In this document: in pieces, positions 25,389 to 32,141 of the stretch
Position numbering within the stretch: the first letter of the stretch is position 1
How the letters are laid out: each line of letters begins with the position of its first letter
Notes under the pieces: generated by a model
Databases searched by the model: none
Told to the model about the DNA's origin: nothing
Seen by the model: only the letters and a program-made list of their open reading frames with translations
Origin: Hutsoniella sourekii ATCC 700629
GTDB taxonomy: Bacteria > Bacillota > Bacilli > Lactobacillales > Aerococcaceae
Direction of reading: 5' to 3'
Assembly: GCF_000518205.1 (NCBI RefSeq)
Contig: NZ_JADD01000026.1
Span: 1-32,141, forward strand
Length of the DNA: 32,141 nt
Translations under genes and position numbers: made by a program

Positions 25389-27896
25389 TCACTCATCGAC
25401 AAAATCATACTCCCTCTCAAAACTAAAACTAGTCTCTGGTGTATAGAAGGTGCTTTCTCCTGTGATACCAAATAACTTAGCTACTTGGCCAGTAGAAGGA
25501 TCATAAGTCTCGTTCCAAGGGAAATTTCCCGAATATACAGCTGTCATCGGGGTCATCAGGTAGATTCCATCCGAATAGGTTAAATAATTATTTTGAATAA
25601 AGTATGGTGAGGTCCCACTGACTCTAGCAATTTGTCTAGCTGCTTCAGCCATATCGGGGTCTCCGTTAAAAATGGTTTCCCCATTCCTGTAACCTTGGAT
25701 CCAAGATTCCTTGATCGATTGATCATTAGTAATATTTGAGCCATTAGTCTCAGAGACAGCAAAAAGGTAAAGCAATGTCCGGAAATAATTAACTAATTGA
25801 GTCTGCTCGCCATCCAGTGAATAAAATTCAGGAATCAAAAAGGTATGCATGTAAATCTTATTGACGGATATAGAAGCATAAGAATCATCTTTGATTGCAC
25901 CAATTAATTTATCAATCATGGCCTGGATGACTTTGGGACAAGCAGGCCGATTCTGTAATTCTTGGGCTGCCTCAACAAGCGTACTGGAATTAAGAAGCGA
26001 GTAATCTGGATTCTCAGGCAATTGTTGAAGAATGTCGATCCAATTGCCTTGGTAGAGAGAATTGTTGTCTAGTGCCAGTAGGTCAGAAGACTCACTAACT
26101 TCATCTCCACTCGAACTCTCTTCCTCTTCTCTTCCTGGGGCCACTTCTTGCCCACTCTCTTGGGATGGTTTTTCCACTAACTCAATATAGCGGTCTTTAT
26201 CCGAAGGTTTGTCATACTTAGCCGGCACAGCCATGGCCAAGCGTCCATCGCGCTTGCGATAAACATAAACTTGTTCGTAGCCATAAGCAGATGGATTATC
26301 CGGATCTTCATAAGTCAAGCGACTATTGACCTTAATGGTATTAAGCTGGTCTTCTTCAGCAGCATAGACTTGGATTTCTTGAGTATCCTGATGATAGAGC
26401 TTGACGGATTTACTTCCTGATATATTCCGGTGGCCCTTTTCTGGGTAGATGAGTTCCCTGTTCGCTCGATCAAAGTACACTTTATCAGGCTGGCGACTAT
26501 CTTGGCGGTATAGGTCAGCAGTCTGTGGTAATTCATGCCAGTTTAAGGAATAAGGATATTGATCGCGGTCCACTTCCACTTGATAGAATTCAACCAAGGC
26601 TTCCAAGTAGACAGCAAGTGTGATTTGACTGCCCATTGGCATCAAGTAACCATCTGGAAAGAAGTCGCCGACAATTAATTGACCTGGTGTATAAACAACC
26701 TGCCCACTTAAAGCAGCTGCCTCTAATTCTCCAAGAATCCGAATGGCTTCTTCCTCCGATAAAAATCTCTGCGGGTGACCAGCATGCCCCGAATCTTTAA
26801 GTGTTTCTAGAGCCTTCTGGCGCATATCAATTAAATCTTTACGACCAGCCTGGTCTAACTCCTGATCTAAGCGATCCATCTCATCAATCGCTCCCTCATT
26901 ATCGTTAGCGATCACCTTTGAAAAGTCTAAAATAAATATAATAAGATCATCCAATAGATCTTGAGAAACTTGGATCGTCATACGATCAAGCTCTTGGGTG
27001 ACGATCACTCTAGCCGTTTCTTTATCTAAGTTGCCTTTTTCTTCGACCTGTTCGATCACGCGCCGGCGCAAGTTAATGAATAATTCATTGATTCTAATTT
27101 GCGGTAGACCAGTCTCTTCCTGGATTCGAATCACTAGATTAACTTGGTCATTAGTGTTTTGATAGGCTTCTTGATCTCCGATACCAGCTTGATCCAGCCA
27201 AGCGTATAGACCGACCAAAGCCCCTTCTCCTGTGACCTCATGTAAACTAGCTACTCGGATTAATTTGTCCCTGACACCACTATTAATGGCTGCATTACGG
27301 TAGGTTAAGTCACTGACTCGGGTGATTTTATTAGGGGTTACCACTTCCACTTGCACCCCTGAATCAGCAGCTAAGGGAATAATCGCGACACTCGAGAAAA
27401 CACGGGTCTTAGACGTGGAGCCATCATGTAGGTAGCGGTCGACCATAGGCCCATCCACTTCGACCACCTGGTCTTGAGGAAAGTCTTCCGCTCCCAGAAG
27501 TCTGAGGGTTTCTAATCGTTCGCTCTTGGTTAATGTGGCCCCAATAGCCAAATGCTCAACCTTTACCTGTTTATCTGGAGAACTAGATGAATTCTCTTGA
27601 GGCAAGAGTTGACTAGGTAGAACTTCTTGCCAAGCATTCAAGTCCACATTGGCACGCAAATAAAAATAGGCCAATAAACAAAGAAGAAGGACCACTAATA
27701 TTTGAATGAGGCGCTTAACGACACTTAAGCAACCCCGCCGTGGTTGACGCTTGAACCGTTGGCTACGACTAATCCGACCCGACTCATTTGCTGATTCCAG
27801 TGAGTGTTTCTGAAGGTCTGGACCGATTGGATAACCACAATGGCCACAATATTGATCATTAATAGCTATGGGATGTTGACAGTTTGGACAATGCAT
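25389..27896 (-). CDS. Zinc-ribbon single-pass membrane protein, function unknown
   Basis: 835 residues. An N-terminal zinc ribbon CPNC...CGHCG (Cys3, 6, 17, 20) is followed by a basic linker, one transmembrane helix at about 60-80 (RLIQILVVLLLCLLAYFYL), then about 750 residues predicted outside. The outer part starts with a Ser-rich stretch, has a helical, charged middle, and an acidic Ser/Glu linker (EEEESSSGDEVSESSD) near 590-610. Then comes a globular C-terminal part containing one Cys (NRPACPKV). The layout recalls TcaA/zinc-ribbon envelope proteins, but I see no diagnostic sequence. GGAG is eight bases before the ATG. It lies upstream of metK on the same strand, with no clear terminator between. 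Function is not assignable. Confidence 0.75.
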   Translation of the reverse strand: MHCPNCQHPIAINDQYCGHCGYPIGPDLQKHSLESANESGRISRSQRFKRQPRRGCLSVVKRLIQILVVLLLCLLAYFYLRANVDLNAWQEVLPSQLLPQENSSSSPDKQVKVEHLAIGATLTKSERLETLRLLGAEDFPQDQVVEVDGPMVDRYLHDGSTSKTRVFSSVAIIPLAADSGVQVEVVTPNKITRVSDLTYRNAAINSGVRDKLIRVASLHEVTGEGALVGLYAWLDQAGIGDQEAYQNTNDQVNLVIRIQEETGLPQIRINELFINLRRRVIEQVEEKGNLDKETARVIVTQELDRMTIQVSQDLLDDLIIFILDFSKVIANDNEGAIDEMDRLDQELDQAGRKDLIDMRQKALETLKDSGHAGHPQRFLSEEEAIRILGELEAAALSGQVVYTPGQLIVGDFFPDGYLMPMGSQITLAVYLEALVEFYQVEVDRDQYPYSLNWHELPQTADLYRQDSRQPDKVYFDRANRELIYPEKGHRNISGSKSVKLYHQDTQEIQVYAAEEDQLNTIKVNSRLTYEDPDNPSAYGYEQVYVYRKRDGRLAMAVPAKYDKPSDKDRYIELVEKPSQESGQEVAPGREEEESSSGDEVSESSDLLALDNNSLYQGNWIDILQQLPENPDYSLLNSSTLVEAAQELQNRPACPKVIQAMIDKLIGAIKDDSYASISVNKIYMHTFLIPEFYSLDGEQTQLVNYFRTLLYLFAVSETNGSNITNDQSIKESWIQGYRNGETIFNGDPDMAEAARQIARVSGTSPYFIQNNYLTYSDGIYLMTPMTAVYSGNFPWNETYDPSTGQVAKLFGITGESTFYTPETSFSFEREYDFVDE

Positions 27897-28100
27897 TATC
27901 GAATCTCCAATTCTATTCGTTATTTATAAGAACAGAATAGCATATTTAACCCCTATATTTGGCGAATCCATCCTGAACAGCTGAATTTAGACCCTGATCT
28001 GCAAAAAAGGATGCTGAATTAATAGAGATAAGATTTTAGATTTATTATTTCCCACTTGTATAGTAGAATAGAACTACAGTGCAAACGAAGGAGGCTTATT

Positions 28101-28889
28101 GTGCGTAAGTTTATCAAAACACTTCAACATCCCCTACTAAAAATCTTTCTTGGCCCCTTAGCTTTGATTATTTTTGGTCTGAGCGTAGGGATAGCCAGAG
28201 GCCAACAAATTTCTTGGCTCCATATTTTATTGCTTTATCTAATTGTTTTTCTAAGTGAATTATTGGACCATTTCTTTTACTTGAAATTTATTCAACATCG
28301 ACCCGAACGAGCCCCGCAAGCACTTCAGTATCTATGTCAGATAGGGCTAGTCTTGTTAACAATTACTTTAAGTTTTTCTGTTAATTGGTCCGTGATTCTC
28401 TTACTCATAGCTTATTATGCTTTTCTGCATTTAAAGTATTTTCCGTTTCCTTTTACAGGCAGTCTTTATGAATTTGTGCTAGCCGTTTTCTTTAATGGCT
28501 TTGTCTTAAATGCTCTTGCCTATGCTACGATGACTGGGAACTTAAATCAGAGCTTTCTCACTAGTTTAGTTCCTATTATTATTGTTGCCACCGCTGTCAA
28601 TCTTTCCCGTTATCAGGCCTTGGGCTATCTAAATAAATTTAAATTTAAATTTTGGGGCCCTTTAAGCTTAATCTTAGCGATTATTGCTAGCATTTATGCC
28701 TTTAGCCAAAGTCTTCCTAGCCACTCTTTCTATCTCTGTCAGATAGTTTTCTTGCTAATTAGTTTGGCTAGTGCCCAACCATTGATCGTCTCTACCTATC
28801 AATCCCACCAGTGTCAAAATAAGATCAACTACCTATCTACTTTCCAATTTTTCTTTTGTATATCTTATGCACTGGCCTATATCCTTTAA
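28101..28889 (+). CDS. Multi-pass membrane protein, possibly a degenerate UbiA-type prenyltransferase
   Basis: 262 residues from GTG at 28101, which sits six bases after GGAGG; an in-frame ATG at 28056 has no ribosome-binding site. About eight hydrophobic helices span the chain. The first cytosolic loop reads LLDHFFYLKFIQHRPERAP, which aligns with the UbiA motif N-D-x-x-D-x-x-x-D...RPxRP, but only the first Asp remains and the other two are Phe. The second loop (NLSRYQALGYLNKF) likewise lacks the usual Asp residues. A UbiA fold without the metal-binding aspartates is my inference; the safe statement is a polytopic membrane protein. Low-GC codon use and the Phe/Leu-rich composition fit a membrane protein. 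A terminator follows. Confidence 0.7.
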   Translation: MRKFIKTLQHPLLKIFLGPLALIIFGLSVGIARGQQISWLHILLLYLIVFLSELLDHFFYLKFIQHRPERAPQALQYLCQIGLVLLTITLSFSVNWSVILLLIAYYAFLHLKYFPFPFTGSLYEFVLAVFFNGFVLNALAYATMTGNLNQSFLTSLVPIIIVATAVNLSRYQALGYLNKFKFKFWGPLSLILAIIASIYAFSQSLPSHSFYLCQIVFLLISLASAQPLIVSTYQSHQCQNKINYLSTFQFFFCISYALAYIL

Positions 28890-28892
28890 TCA

Positions 28893-28917
28893 GACAAGGT
28901 TGAACCTTGTCTTTTTT
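28893..28917 (+). terminator. Terminator of the membrane-protein gene
   Basis: GACAAGGT/ACCTTGTC (28893-28900 with 28904-28911) with a TGA loop and six T. Confidence 0.88.
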
Positions 28918-28922
28918 GATAC

Positions 28923-28949
28923 AAAAAACCCCCGATTTTCAATCGGGGG
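28923..28949 (-). terminator. Terminator of the CsbD-like gene
   Basis: CCCCCGATT/AATCGGGGG (28929-28937 with 28941-28949), followed on the minus strand by six T. Confidence 0.9.
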
Positions 28950-28961
28950 AAGATATAGAAA

Positions 28962-29453
28962 TTATTGCTCGTCTTCAGCTGTATCGTTTAATGATTCGTT
29001 GACAGTTGATTGAGCATGTTGTTCAAATTCTTCAGCCTTACGGTGAGCTTCAGTTGCGCGTTCACGGGCTTCTTCTTTGTTTTGTTCATTTTCTTCGATG
29101 GCTTGTTGACGTAACTCTTCTGCTTTTGCTGCAGCTTCTTCTTTTAGTCGTTTTCCTTCATCGATTGCTTCTTTTAAGTTTTCATCAGCTTTTTGGTCAA
29201 CATTTTCAAGAGTTTGCGCACTTTGACGTTTTAAAGCTTCAGTTGCTTCCGCAGCACGTTCACTAGCAGAAGCTTTTAATTCAGCTTCATTTTGGCGACC
29301 TTTAGCAACAGCTTGCTTCATTTCGCCATCAATTTGTTGTTCAATACCAGACGCTTGAAGTTCAGCATTATCAGTAGCTTTACCAAAAACCTCTTTTACT
29401 TTACCAATTACTTCGTCAGTTTGACCTTTAATGTTTTCCCATGTATCAGTCAT
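28962..29453 (-). CDS. CsbD-family stress protein with long charged helical extension
   Basis: 163 residues. The N-terminal about 60 residues match CsbD: WENIKGQTDEVIGKVKEVFG followed by KATDNAELQASG. The remaining about 100 residues form an almost continuous charged helix rich in Ala, Glu, Lys, Gln and Arg with no Pro or Gly breaks, ending in an acidic tail. This resembles late-embryogenesis (LEA)-like or apolipoprotein-like repeats. Typical CsbD proteins are only 60-70 residues. The Bacillus founder is a general-stress protein of unknown biochemistry. A strong AGGAGG site and an extended -10 promoter precede it, and a strong terminator follows. No signal peptide or transmembrane segment, so it is cytosolic. 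Confidence 0.82.
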   Translation of the reverse strand: MTDTWENIKGQTDEVIGKVKEVFGKATDNAELQASGIEQQIDGEMKQAVAKGRQNEAELKASASERAAEATEALKRQSAQTLENVDQKADENLKEAIDEGKRLKEEAAAKAEELRQQAIEENEQNKEEARERATEAHRKAEEFEQHAQSTVNESLNDTAEDEQ

Positions 29454-29491
29454 CGTATTTCCTCCTAAAAAACAAATTATTTATTTATTCC

Positions 29492-29500
29492 AGTATAGCA
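29492..29500 (-). promoter_or_regulatory. Extended -10 element of the csbD-like promoter
   Basis: Minus-strand TGC-TATACT (hexamer at 29497-29492), about 40 bp before the start codon. No good -35. Confidence 0.55.
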
Positions 29501-29563
29501 CACCTTTTTGCAATAAGCATTTCAAACGATTCTATTAAAGAGATAAAAGTAAAATTTTGAAAC

Positions 29564-29587
29564 AAAAAAACCGATCTAACGATCGGT
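29564..29587 (-). terminator. Terminator of the rRNA-tRNA operon
   Basis: ACCGATC/GATCGGT (29570-29576 with 29581-29587), loop GTTA on the minus strand, then seven T. It lies seven bases after the last tRNA gene. Confidence 0.92.
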
Positions 29588-29594
29588 CTTGGTA

Positions 29595-29665
29595 AGCGGG
29601 TGACGAGAATCGAACTCGCGACAACAGCTTGGAAGGCTGTAGTTTTACCACTAAACTACACCCGC
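29595..29665 (-). tRNA. tRNA-Gly(TCC)
   Basis: Cloverleaf with acceptor GCGGGTG/CACCCGC and anticodon loop CTTCCAA. Last gene of the cluster. Confidence 0.95.
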
Positions 29666-29683
29666 ATGTTATTCAAATTAAAA

Positions 29684-29756
<73 letters not shown>

Positions 29757-29827
29757 GTAATAAAAAGAAGCCCAATGTTTAAAATAATTTCCTACTAGAA
29801 GAGTAATTATTAAAGTAACTTCCAGTT

Positions 29828-29890
29828 GAACAACAGAGCTAATGCTCACTTGTACTACATCCGTAATCGCCACAGGCTCAACGGGTATAG
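29828..29890 (-). repeat. Spacer stem-loop element, copy A
   Basis: Minus strand: CTATA-c-CCGT pairs with ACGG-a-TGTAG around a GCC-TGT-GGC hairpin. A second hairpin GAGC-ATTA-GCTC and the conserved end GTTGTTC follow. The adjoining 58 bp up to 29948 repeats almost exactly at 30683-30740 and contains hairpins AACAGC/GCTGTT and TTGC/GCAA. Confidence 0.8.
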
Positions 29891-29955
29891 TAATGATCAA
29901 AACAGCTAAAGCTGTTTCGTACTGGGAGAGTAATTGCTAGAGCAAGTACTCAAAT

Positions 29956-30020
29956 GAACAACGTGACCTAACGGTCACCTTGTACTGTATCCGTAACTCG
30001 CTTCGCTCGAACGGCTACAG
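29956..30020 (-). repeat. Spacer stem-loop element, copy B
   Basis: Minus strand: CTGTA-g-CCGT (30020-30011) pairs with ACGG-a-TACAG (29994-29985), then hairpin GTGACC-GTTA-GGTCAC and GTTGTTC. It starts three bases after the 3' end of tRNA-Ser(TGA) copy 1. Confidence 0.8.
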
Positions 30021-30023
30021 CAA

Positions 30024-30113
30024 AGGAGGATGAGGGATTCGAACCCCCGCACGCTTTTACACGCCTGACGGTTTTCAAGACCGTTCCCTTCAGCCGGACT
30101 TGGGTAATCCTCC
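30024..30113 (-). tRNA. tRNA-Ser(TGA), copy 1
   Basis: 90 nt with a long variable arm. Acceptor GGAGGAT/ATCCTCC, anticodon loop centred on TGA (CTTGAAA). Identical to the copy at 30754-30843. Confidence 0.95.
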
Positions 30114-30141
30114 AAAGTAAAAAATACTACTAAAGTAGTAA

Positions 30142-30213
30142 TGATCCGTACGGGATTCGAACCCGTGTTACCGCCGTGAAAGGGCGGTGTCTTAACCACT
30201 TGACCAACGGACC
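30142..30213 (-). tRNA. tRNA-Glu(TTC)
   Basis: Acceptor GGTCCGT/ACGGATC (with one G-T pair), anticodon stem CCGCC/GGCGG, loop CTTTCAC. Confidence 0.95.
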
Positions 30214-30225
30214 ATAATAAAAATA

Positions 30226-30315
30226 CGGAGAAGGAGGGATTTGAACCCTCGCGCCGCGATAAAGCGACCTATGCCCTTAGCAGGGGCACCTCTTCAGCCT
30301 CTTGAGTACTTCCCC
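30226..30315 (-). tRNA. tRNA-Ser(GCT)
   Basis: 90 nt with a long variable arm, anticodon loop CTGCTAA and discriminator G. The acceptor GGGGAAG/CTTCTCC has one G-T pair. Confidence 0.95.
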
Positions 30316-30342
30316 AAAACCAATACTGAATAATTTTCAGTA

Positions 30343-30416
<74 letters not shown>

Positions 30417-30422
30417 TACAAG

Positions 30423-30495
30423 CGGTCCGGACGGGATTTGAACCCGCGATCTCCTGCGTGACAGGCAGGCATGTTAACCCCTACACCACCGGACC
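30423..30495 (-). tRNA. tRNA-Asp(GTC)
   Basis: Acceptor GGTCCGG/CCGGACC, anticodon stem CCTGC/GCAGG, loop CTGTCAC, discriminator G. Confidence 0.95.
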
Positions 30496-30515
30496 AGATG
30501 ATGCTAGAATAGCAA

Positions 30516-30588
<73 letters not shown>

Positions 30589-30617
30589 ATAATAAAATAT
30601 ATTCCTTGGTATATGTG

Positions 30618-30682
30618 GAACAACGTGACCTAAGGATCACTTTATACTACATCCGTAATCGCCACAGGCATAACGGGTATAG
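30618..30682 (-). repeat. Spacer stem-loop element, copy C
   Basis: Minus strand: CTATA-c-CCGT with ACGG-a-TGTAG around GCC-TGT-GGC, then TGATC-CTTA-GGTCA and GTTGTTC. The first hairpin follows copy A and the second follows copy B. Confidence 0.8.
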
Positions 30683-30753
30683 TAATGATCAAAACAGCTA
30701 AAGCTGTTTCGTACTGGGAAAGTAATTGCTAAAGCAAGTAACTCTCCCAGCAA

Positions 30754-30843
30754 AGGAGGATGAGGGATTCGAACCCCCGCACGCTTTTACACGCCTGACG
30801 GTTTTCAAGACCGTTCCCTTCAGCCGGACTTGGGTAATCCTCC
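30754..30843 (-). tRNA. tRNA-Ser(TGA), copy 2
   Basis: Identical to the gene at 30024-30113: long variable arm, loop CTTGAAA. Confidence 0.95.
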
Positions 30844-30868
30844 GAAATACTATATGAAATCCATAAAA

Positions 30869-30942
30869 TGGACCTTGTAGGACTCGAACCTACGACCGGA
30901 CGGTTATGAGCCGTCTGCTCTAACCAACTGAGCTAAAGGTCC
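30869..30942 (-). tRNA. tRNA-Ile(CAT), lysidine type (or elongator Met)
   Basis: CAT anticodon with elongator structure (G1-C72 paired, acceptor GGACCTT/AAGGTCC). The sequence and its position between Met and Ser(TGA) match the tRNA-Ile2 of the large Bacillus cluster, in which TilS converts C34 to lysidine to read AUA. Elongator Met is the alternative. Confidence 0.85.
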
Positions 30943-30953
30943 AACCTACAAAA

Positions 30954-31027
30954 TAGCGGCGAAGGGGATCGAACCCATGACCTCCCGGGTATGAACCGGA
31001 CGCTCTAGCCAGCTGAGCTACACCGCC
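30954..31027 (-). tRNA. tRNA-Met(CAT), elongator
   Basis: Loop TTCATAC on a TCCGG/CCGGG stem. Acceptor GGCGGTG with two G-T pairs. It sits after Ala in the transcript, as in Bacillus. Confidence 0.9.
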
Positions 31028-31040
31028 ATAGTATTAAAAA

Positions 31041-31113
31041 TGGAGCCTAGCGGGATCGAACCGCTGACCTCCTGCGTGCAAAGCAGGCGCTCTCCCAGCT
31101 GAGCTAAGGCCCC
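31041..31113 (-). tRNA. tRNA-Ala(TGC)
   Basis: Anticodon stem CCTGC/GCAGG, loop TTTGCAC. The acceptor GGGGCCT/AGGCTCC contains the G3-T70 identity pair of alanine tRNAs. Confidence 0.95.
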
Positions 31114-31126
31114 ATAAAATAATAAA

Positions 31127-31200
31127 TCGGGAAGACAGGATTCGAACCTGCGGCCCCTTGGTCCCAAACCAAGTGCTCTACCAAGCTGAGCTACTTCCCG
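31127..31200 (-). tRNA. tRNA-Pro(TGG)
   Basis: Acceptor CGGGAAG/CTTCCCG, anticodon stem CTTGG/CCAAG, loop TTTGGGA. Confidence 0.95.
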
Positions 31201-31209
31201 GAAATATTA

Positions 31210-31283
31210 TACACCCTACAGGACTTGAACCTGTAACCTCTTGATTCGTAGTCAAGCACTCTATCCAATTGAGCTAAGGGTGC
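31210..31283 (-). tRNA. tRNA-Arg(ACG)
   Basis: Acceptor GCACCCT/AGGGTGT, anticodon stem CTTGA/TCAAG, loop CTACGAA. A34 is expected to be deaminated to inosine. Confidence 0.95.
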
Positions 31284-31322
31284 ATATGAAGTTATTATAG
31301 CATAATCTTAAGAATTATGCAA

Positions 31323-31408
31323 TGCCGAGGACCGGAATCGAACCGGTACGGGATTTAACTCCCGCAGGATTTTAAGTCCTGTGCGTCTGCCTGTTCCGCC
31401 ACCCCGGC
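31323..31408 (-). tRNA. tRNA-Leu(TAA)
   Basis: 86 nt with a long variable arm. Acceptor GCCGGGG/CCTCGGC (one G-T), loop CTTAAAA. Confidence 0.95.
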
Positions 31409-31442
31409 AAGCTATTAATTAGCTATGCCATCTTTTAGGCAA

Positions 31443-31514
31443 AGCGGATGACGGGATTCGAACCCGCGACCCCCACCTTGGCAAGGTGGTGTTCTACCAC
31501 TGAACTACATCCGC
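31443..31514 (-). tRNA. tRNA-Gly(GCC)
   Basis: Acceptor GCGGATG/CATCCGC, loop TTGCCAA on CCACC-type pairing. Confidence 0.95.
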
Positions 31515-31522
31515 GTAGAAAG

Positions 31523-31595
31523 TGCCGGCTAAAGGACTTGAACCCTCGACCCTCTGATTACAAATCAGATGCTCTACCAACTGAGCTAAGCCGGC
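31523..31595 (-). tRNA. tRNA-Thr(TGT)
   Basis: Acceptor GCCGGCT/AGCCGGC, anticodon stem TCTGA/TCAGA, loop TTTGTAA. Parent of the fragment at 31693-31713. Confidence 0.95.
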
Positions 31596-31630
31596 AATAT
31601 TAGTATATGTTTGAAGAGTAGCATCTCTCT
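31575..31630 (-). repeat. Direct repeat covering the 5' part of tRNA-Thr and its leader, copy 1
   Basis: The first 21 nt of tRNA-Thr plus about 35 bp of 5' flank. It recurs at 31693-31747 with three or four differences. Confidence 0.85.
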
Positions 31631-31692
31631 AGCCACTTAGATTTCCAACTGATGTGAGTGCGTACGTCACTTGCGTTCCTACGCTCTCAACA

Positions 31693-31713
31693 TACCAACT
31701 GAGCTAAGCCGGC
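31693..31713 (-). pseudogene. tRNA-Thr 5' fragment
   Basis: On the minus strand it is identical to tRNA-Thr positions 1-21 (acceptor 5' strand and start of the D-arm). The anticodon arm and the rest are missing. Confidence 0.88.
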
Positions 31714-31747
31714 AACATTATATATGTTTGAAGAGTAGCATCTCTCT
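31693..31747 (-). repeat. Direct repeat with tRNA-Thr fragment, copy 2
   Basis: Second copy of the 5' flank and the first 21 nt of tRNA-Thr. It breaks off in the D-loop and joins a stem-loop sequence with GAG-A-GCGTA pairing to TACGC-A-CTC. Confidence 0.85.
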
Positions 31748-31765
31748 TTCATACTTGTGTATGAA

Positions 31766-31847
31766 TGCGGGTGAAGGGACTTGAACCCCCACACCTTGCG
31801 GTACTAGATCCTAAATCTAGCGCGTCTGCCAATTCCGCCACACCCGC
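31766..31847 (-). tRNA. tRNA-Leu(TAG)
   Basis: 82 nt with a variable arm. Acceptor GCGGGTG/CACCCGC, loop TTTAGGA on a CTAGA/TCTAG stem. Confidence 0.95.
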
Positions 31848-31879
31848 GATTTAAATCTACTATTAAATAAGTAGAATTA

Positions 31880-31952
31880 TGACCTGTGCAGGAATCGAAC
31901 CTGCGACCCACTGATTAAAAGTCAGTTGCTCTACCGACTGAGCTAACAAGTC
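31880..31952 (-). tRNA. tRNA-Lys(TTT)
   Basis: Acceptor GACTTGT/ACAGGTC (one T-G), anticodon stem ACTGA/TCAGT, loop CTTTTAA. Confidence 0.95.
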
Positions 31953-31956
31953 ATGG

Positions 31957-32029
31957 TGGAAGATGACGGGATCGAACCGCCGACCCCCTGCTTGTAAGGC
32001 AGGTGCTCTCCCAGCTGAGCTAATCTTCC
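31957..32029 (-). tRNA. tRNA-Val(TAC)
   Basis: Acceptor GGAAGAT/ATCTTCC, anticodon stem CCTGC/GCAGG, loop CTTACAA. CCA is encoded after the discriminator A. First tRNA after the 5S gene. Confidence 0.95.
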
Positions 32030-32040
32030 GGTAATTAATG

Positions 32041-32141
32041 CGTGGCAACGACCTACTCTCACACGGGCTACCCCGTACTACCATCGGCGCTAAGAAGCTT
32101 AACGGCTGTGTTCGGCATGGGAACAGGTGTGTCCTTCTTGC
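32041..32141 (-). rRNA. rrf: 5S ribosomal RNA, partial (5' end outside the window)
   Basis: The minus strand reads AGAAGGACACACCTGTTCCC, CATGCCGAACACAG, CGCCGATGGTAG and GAGAGTAGGTCGTTGCCACG, the standard 5S sequence. About 101 of about 116 nt are present, and roughly 15 nt at the 5' end lie beyond the window. It implies a 16S-23S-5S operon to the right, transcribed leftward into the tRNA cluster. Confidence 0.96.

Noticed and set aside
28056-28100. Upstream ATG start for the membrane-protein gene
   Set aside because: No ribosome-binding site; the GTG at 28101 follows GGAGG at the right distance, and the extra residues are basic and non-membrane.
29757-30023. CRISPR array considered for the repeated spacer sequence
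   Set aside because: Only two units here, unequal spacing, no constant short repeat with unique spacers, and no cas genes nearby. The repeats are structured RNA-like elements.
31863-32084. 73-codon minus-strand frame over tRNA-Lys, tRNA-Val and the 5S end
   Set aside because: It lies entirely over stable RNA genes.

Overview
The window is chromosomal DNA from a low-to-moderate-GC Firmicute, almost certainly a member of the Lactobacillales (Aerococcaceae or a close relative is my best guess). The evidence is the H2O-forming NADH oxidase, the SAM-III (SMK-box) leader on metK, the T-box on pheST, a glmS ribozyme, strong GGAGG ribosome-binding sites, and conserved gene neighbourhoods such as rnhC/zapA/cvpA/mutS2 and leuS/murJ/rsuA. 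It is mostly core genome. I see no insertion sequence, prophage, CRISPR array, integrase or plasmid gene.

Layout from left to right. Positions 58-1841 hold nox and trxA (redox). Positions 1941-3746 hold glmS with a complete self-cleaving glmS ribozyme in its leader. Positions 4169-7649 hold mutS2, cvpA and zapA, all on the minus strand, divergent from rnhC (7777-8706) and a 42-codon gene just after it. pheST (8935-12417) has a full T-box leader, and upstream lie an HD-domain gene, a SPOUT rRNA methylase and pepV. leuS-murJ-rsuA (21360 down to 15705) looks like one operon ending in a strong terminator; its MurJ-type flippase carries an unusual acidic N-terminal extension of about 300 residues. 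A cell-wall glucosaminidase with four LysM repeats (21503-23200) is divergent from the tRNA methyltransferase gene mnmM. metK (24057-25235) has the SMK box. Upstream of it are an 835-aa zinc-ribbon single-pass membrane protein of unknown role, a multi-pass protein resembling a degenerate UbiA prenyltransferase, and a CsbD protein fused to a long charged helix.

The right end (29564-32141) is the tail of an rRNA operon transcribed leftward: a partial 5S gene, then 20 tRNA genes ending at an intrinsic terminator. Tail order in the direction of transcription: Val, Lys, Leu(TAG), [Thr fragment], Thr, Gly(GCC), Leu(TAA), Arg, Pro, Ala, Met, Ile(CAT), Ser(TGA), fMet, Asp, Ile(GAT), Ser(GCT), Glu, Ser(TGA), fMet, Gly(TCC). 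This region shows active rearrangement: a repeated Ser(TGA)-spacer-fMet module, a 5' fragment of tRNA-Thr, a tRNA-Ile(GAT) whose acceptor stem cannot pair, and a spacer element present three times that folds into two stem-loops with compensatory base changes. The spacer element is the best candidate for something undescribed.

Regulatory theme: three different cis-acting RNA devices control three housekeeping genes here, reading out glucosamine-6-phosphate (glmS), uncharged tRNA-Phe (pheST) and S-adenosylmethionine (metK).
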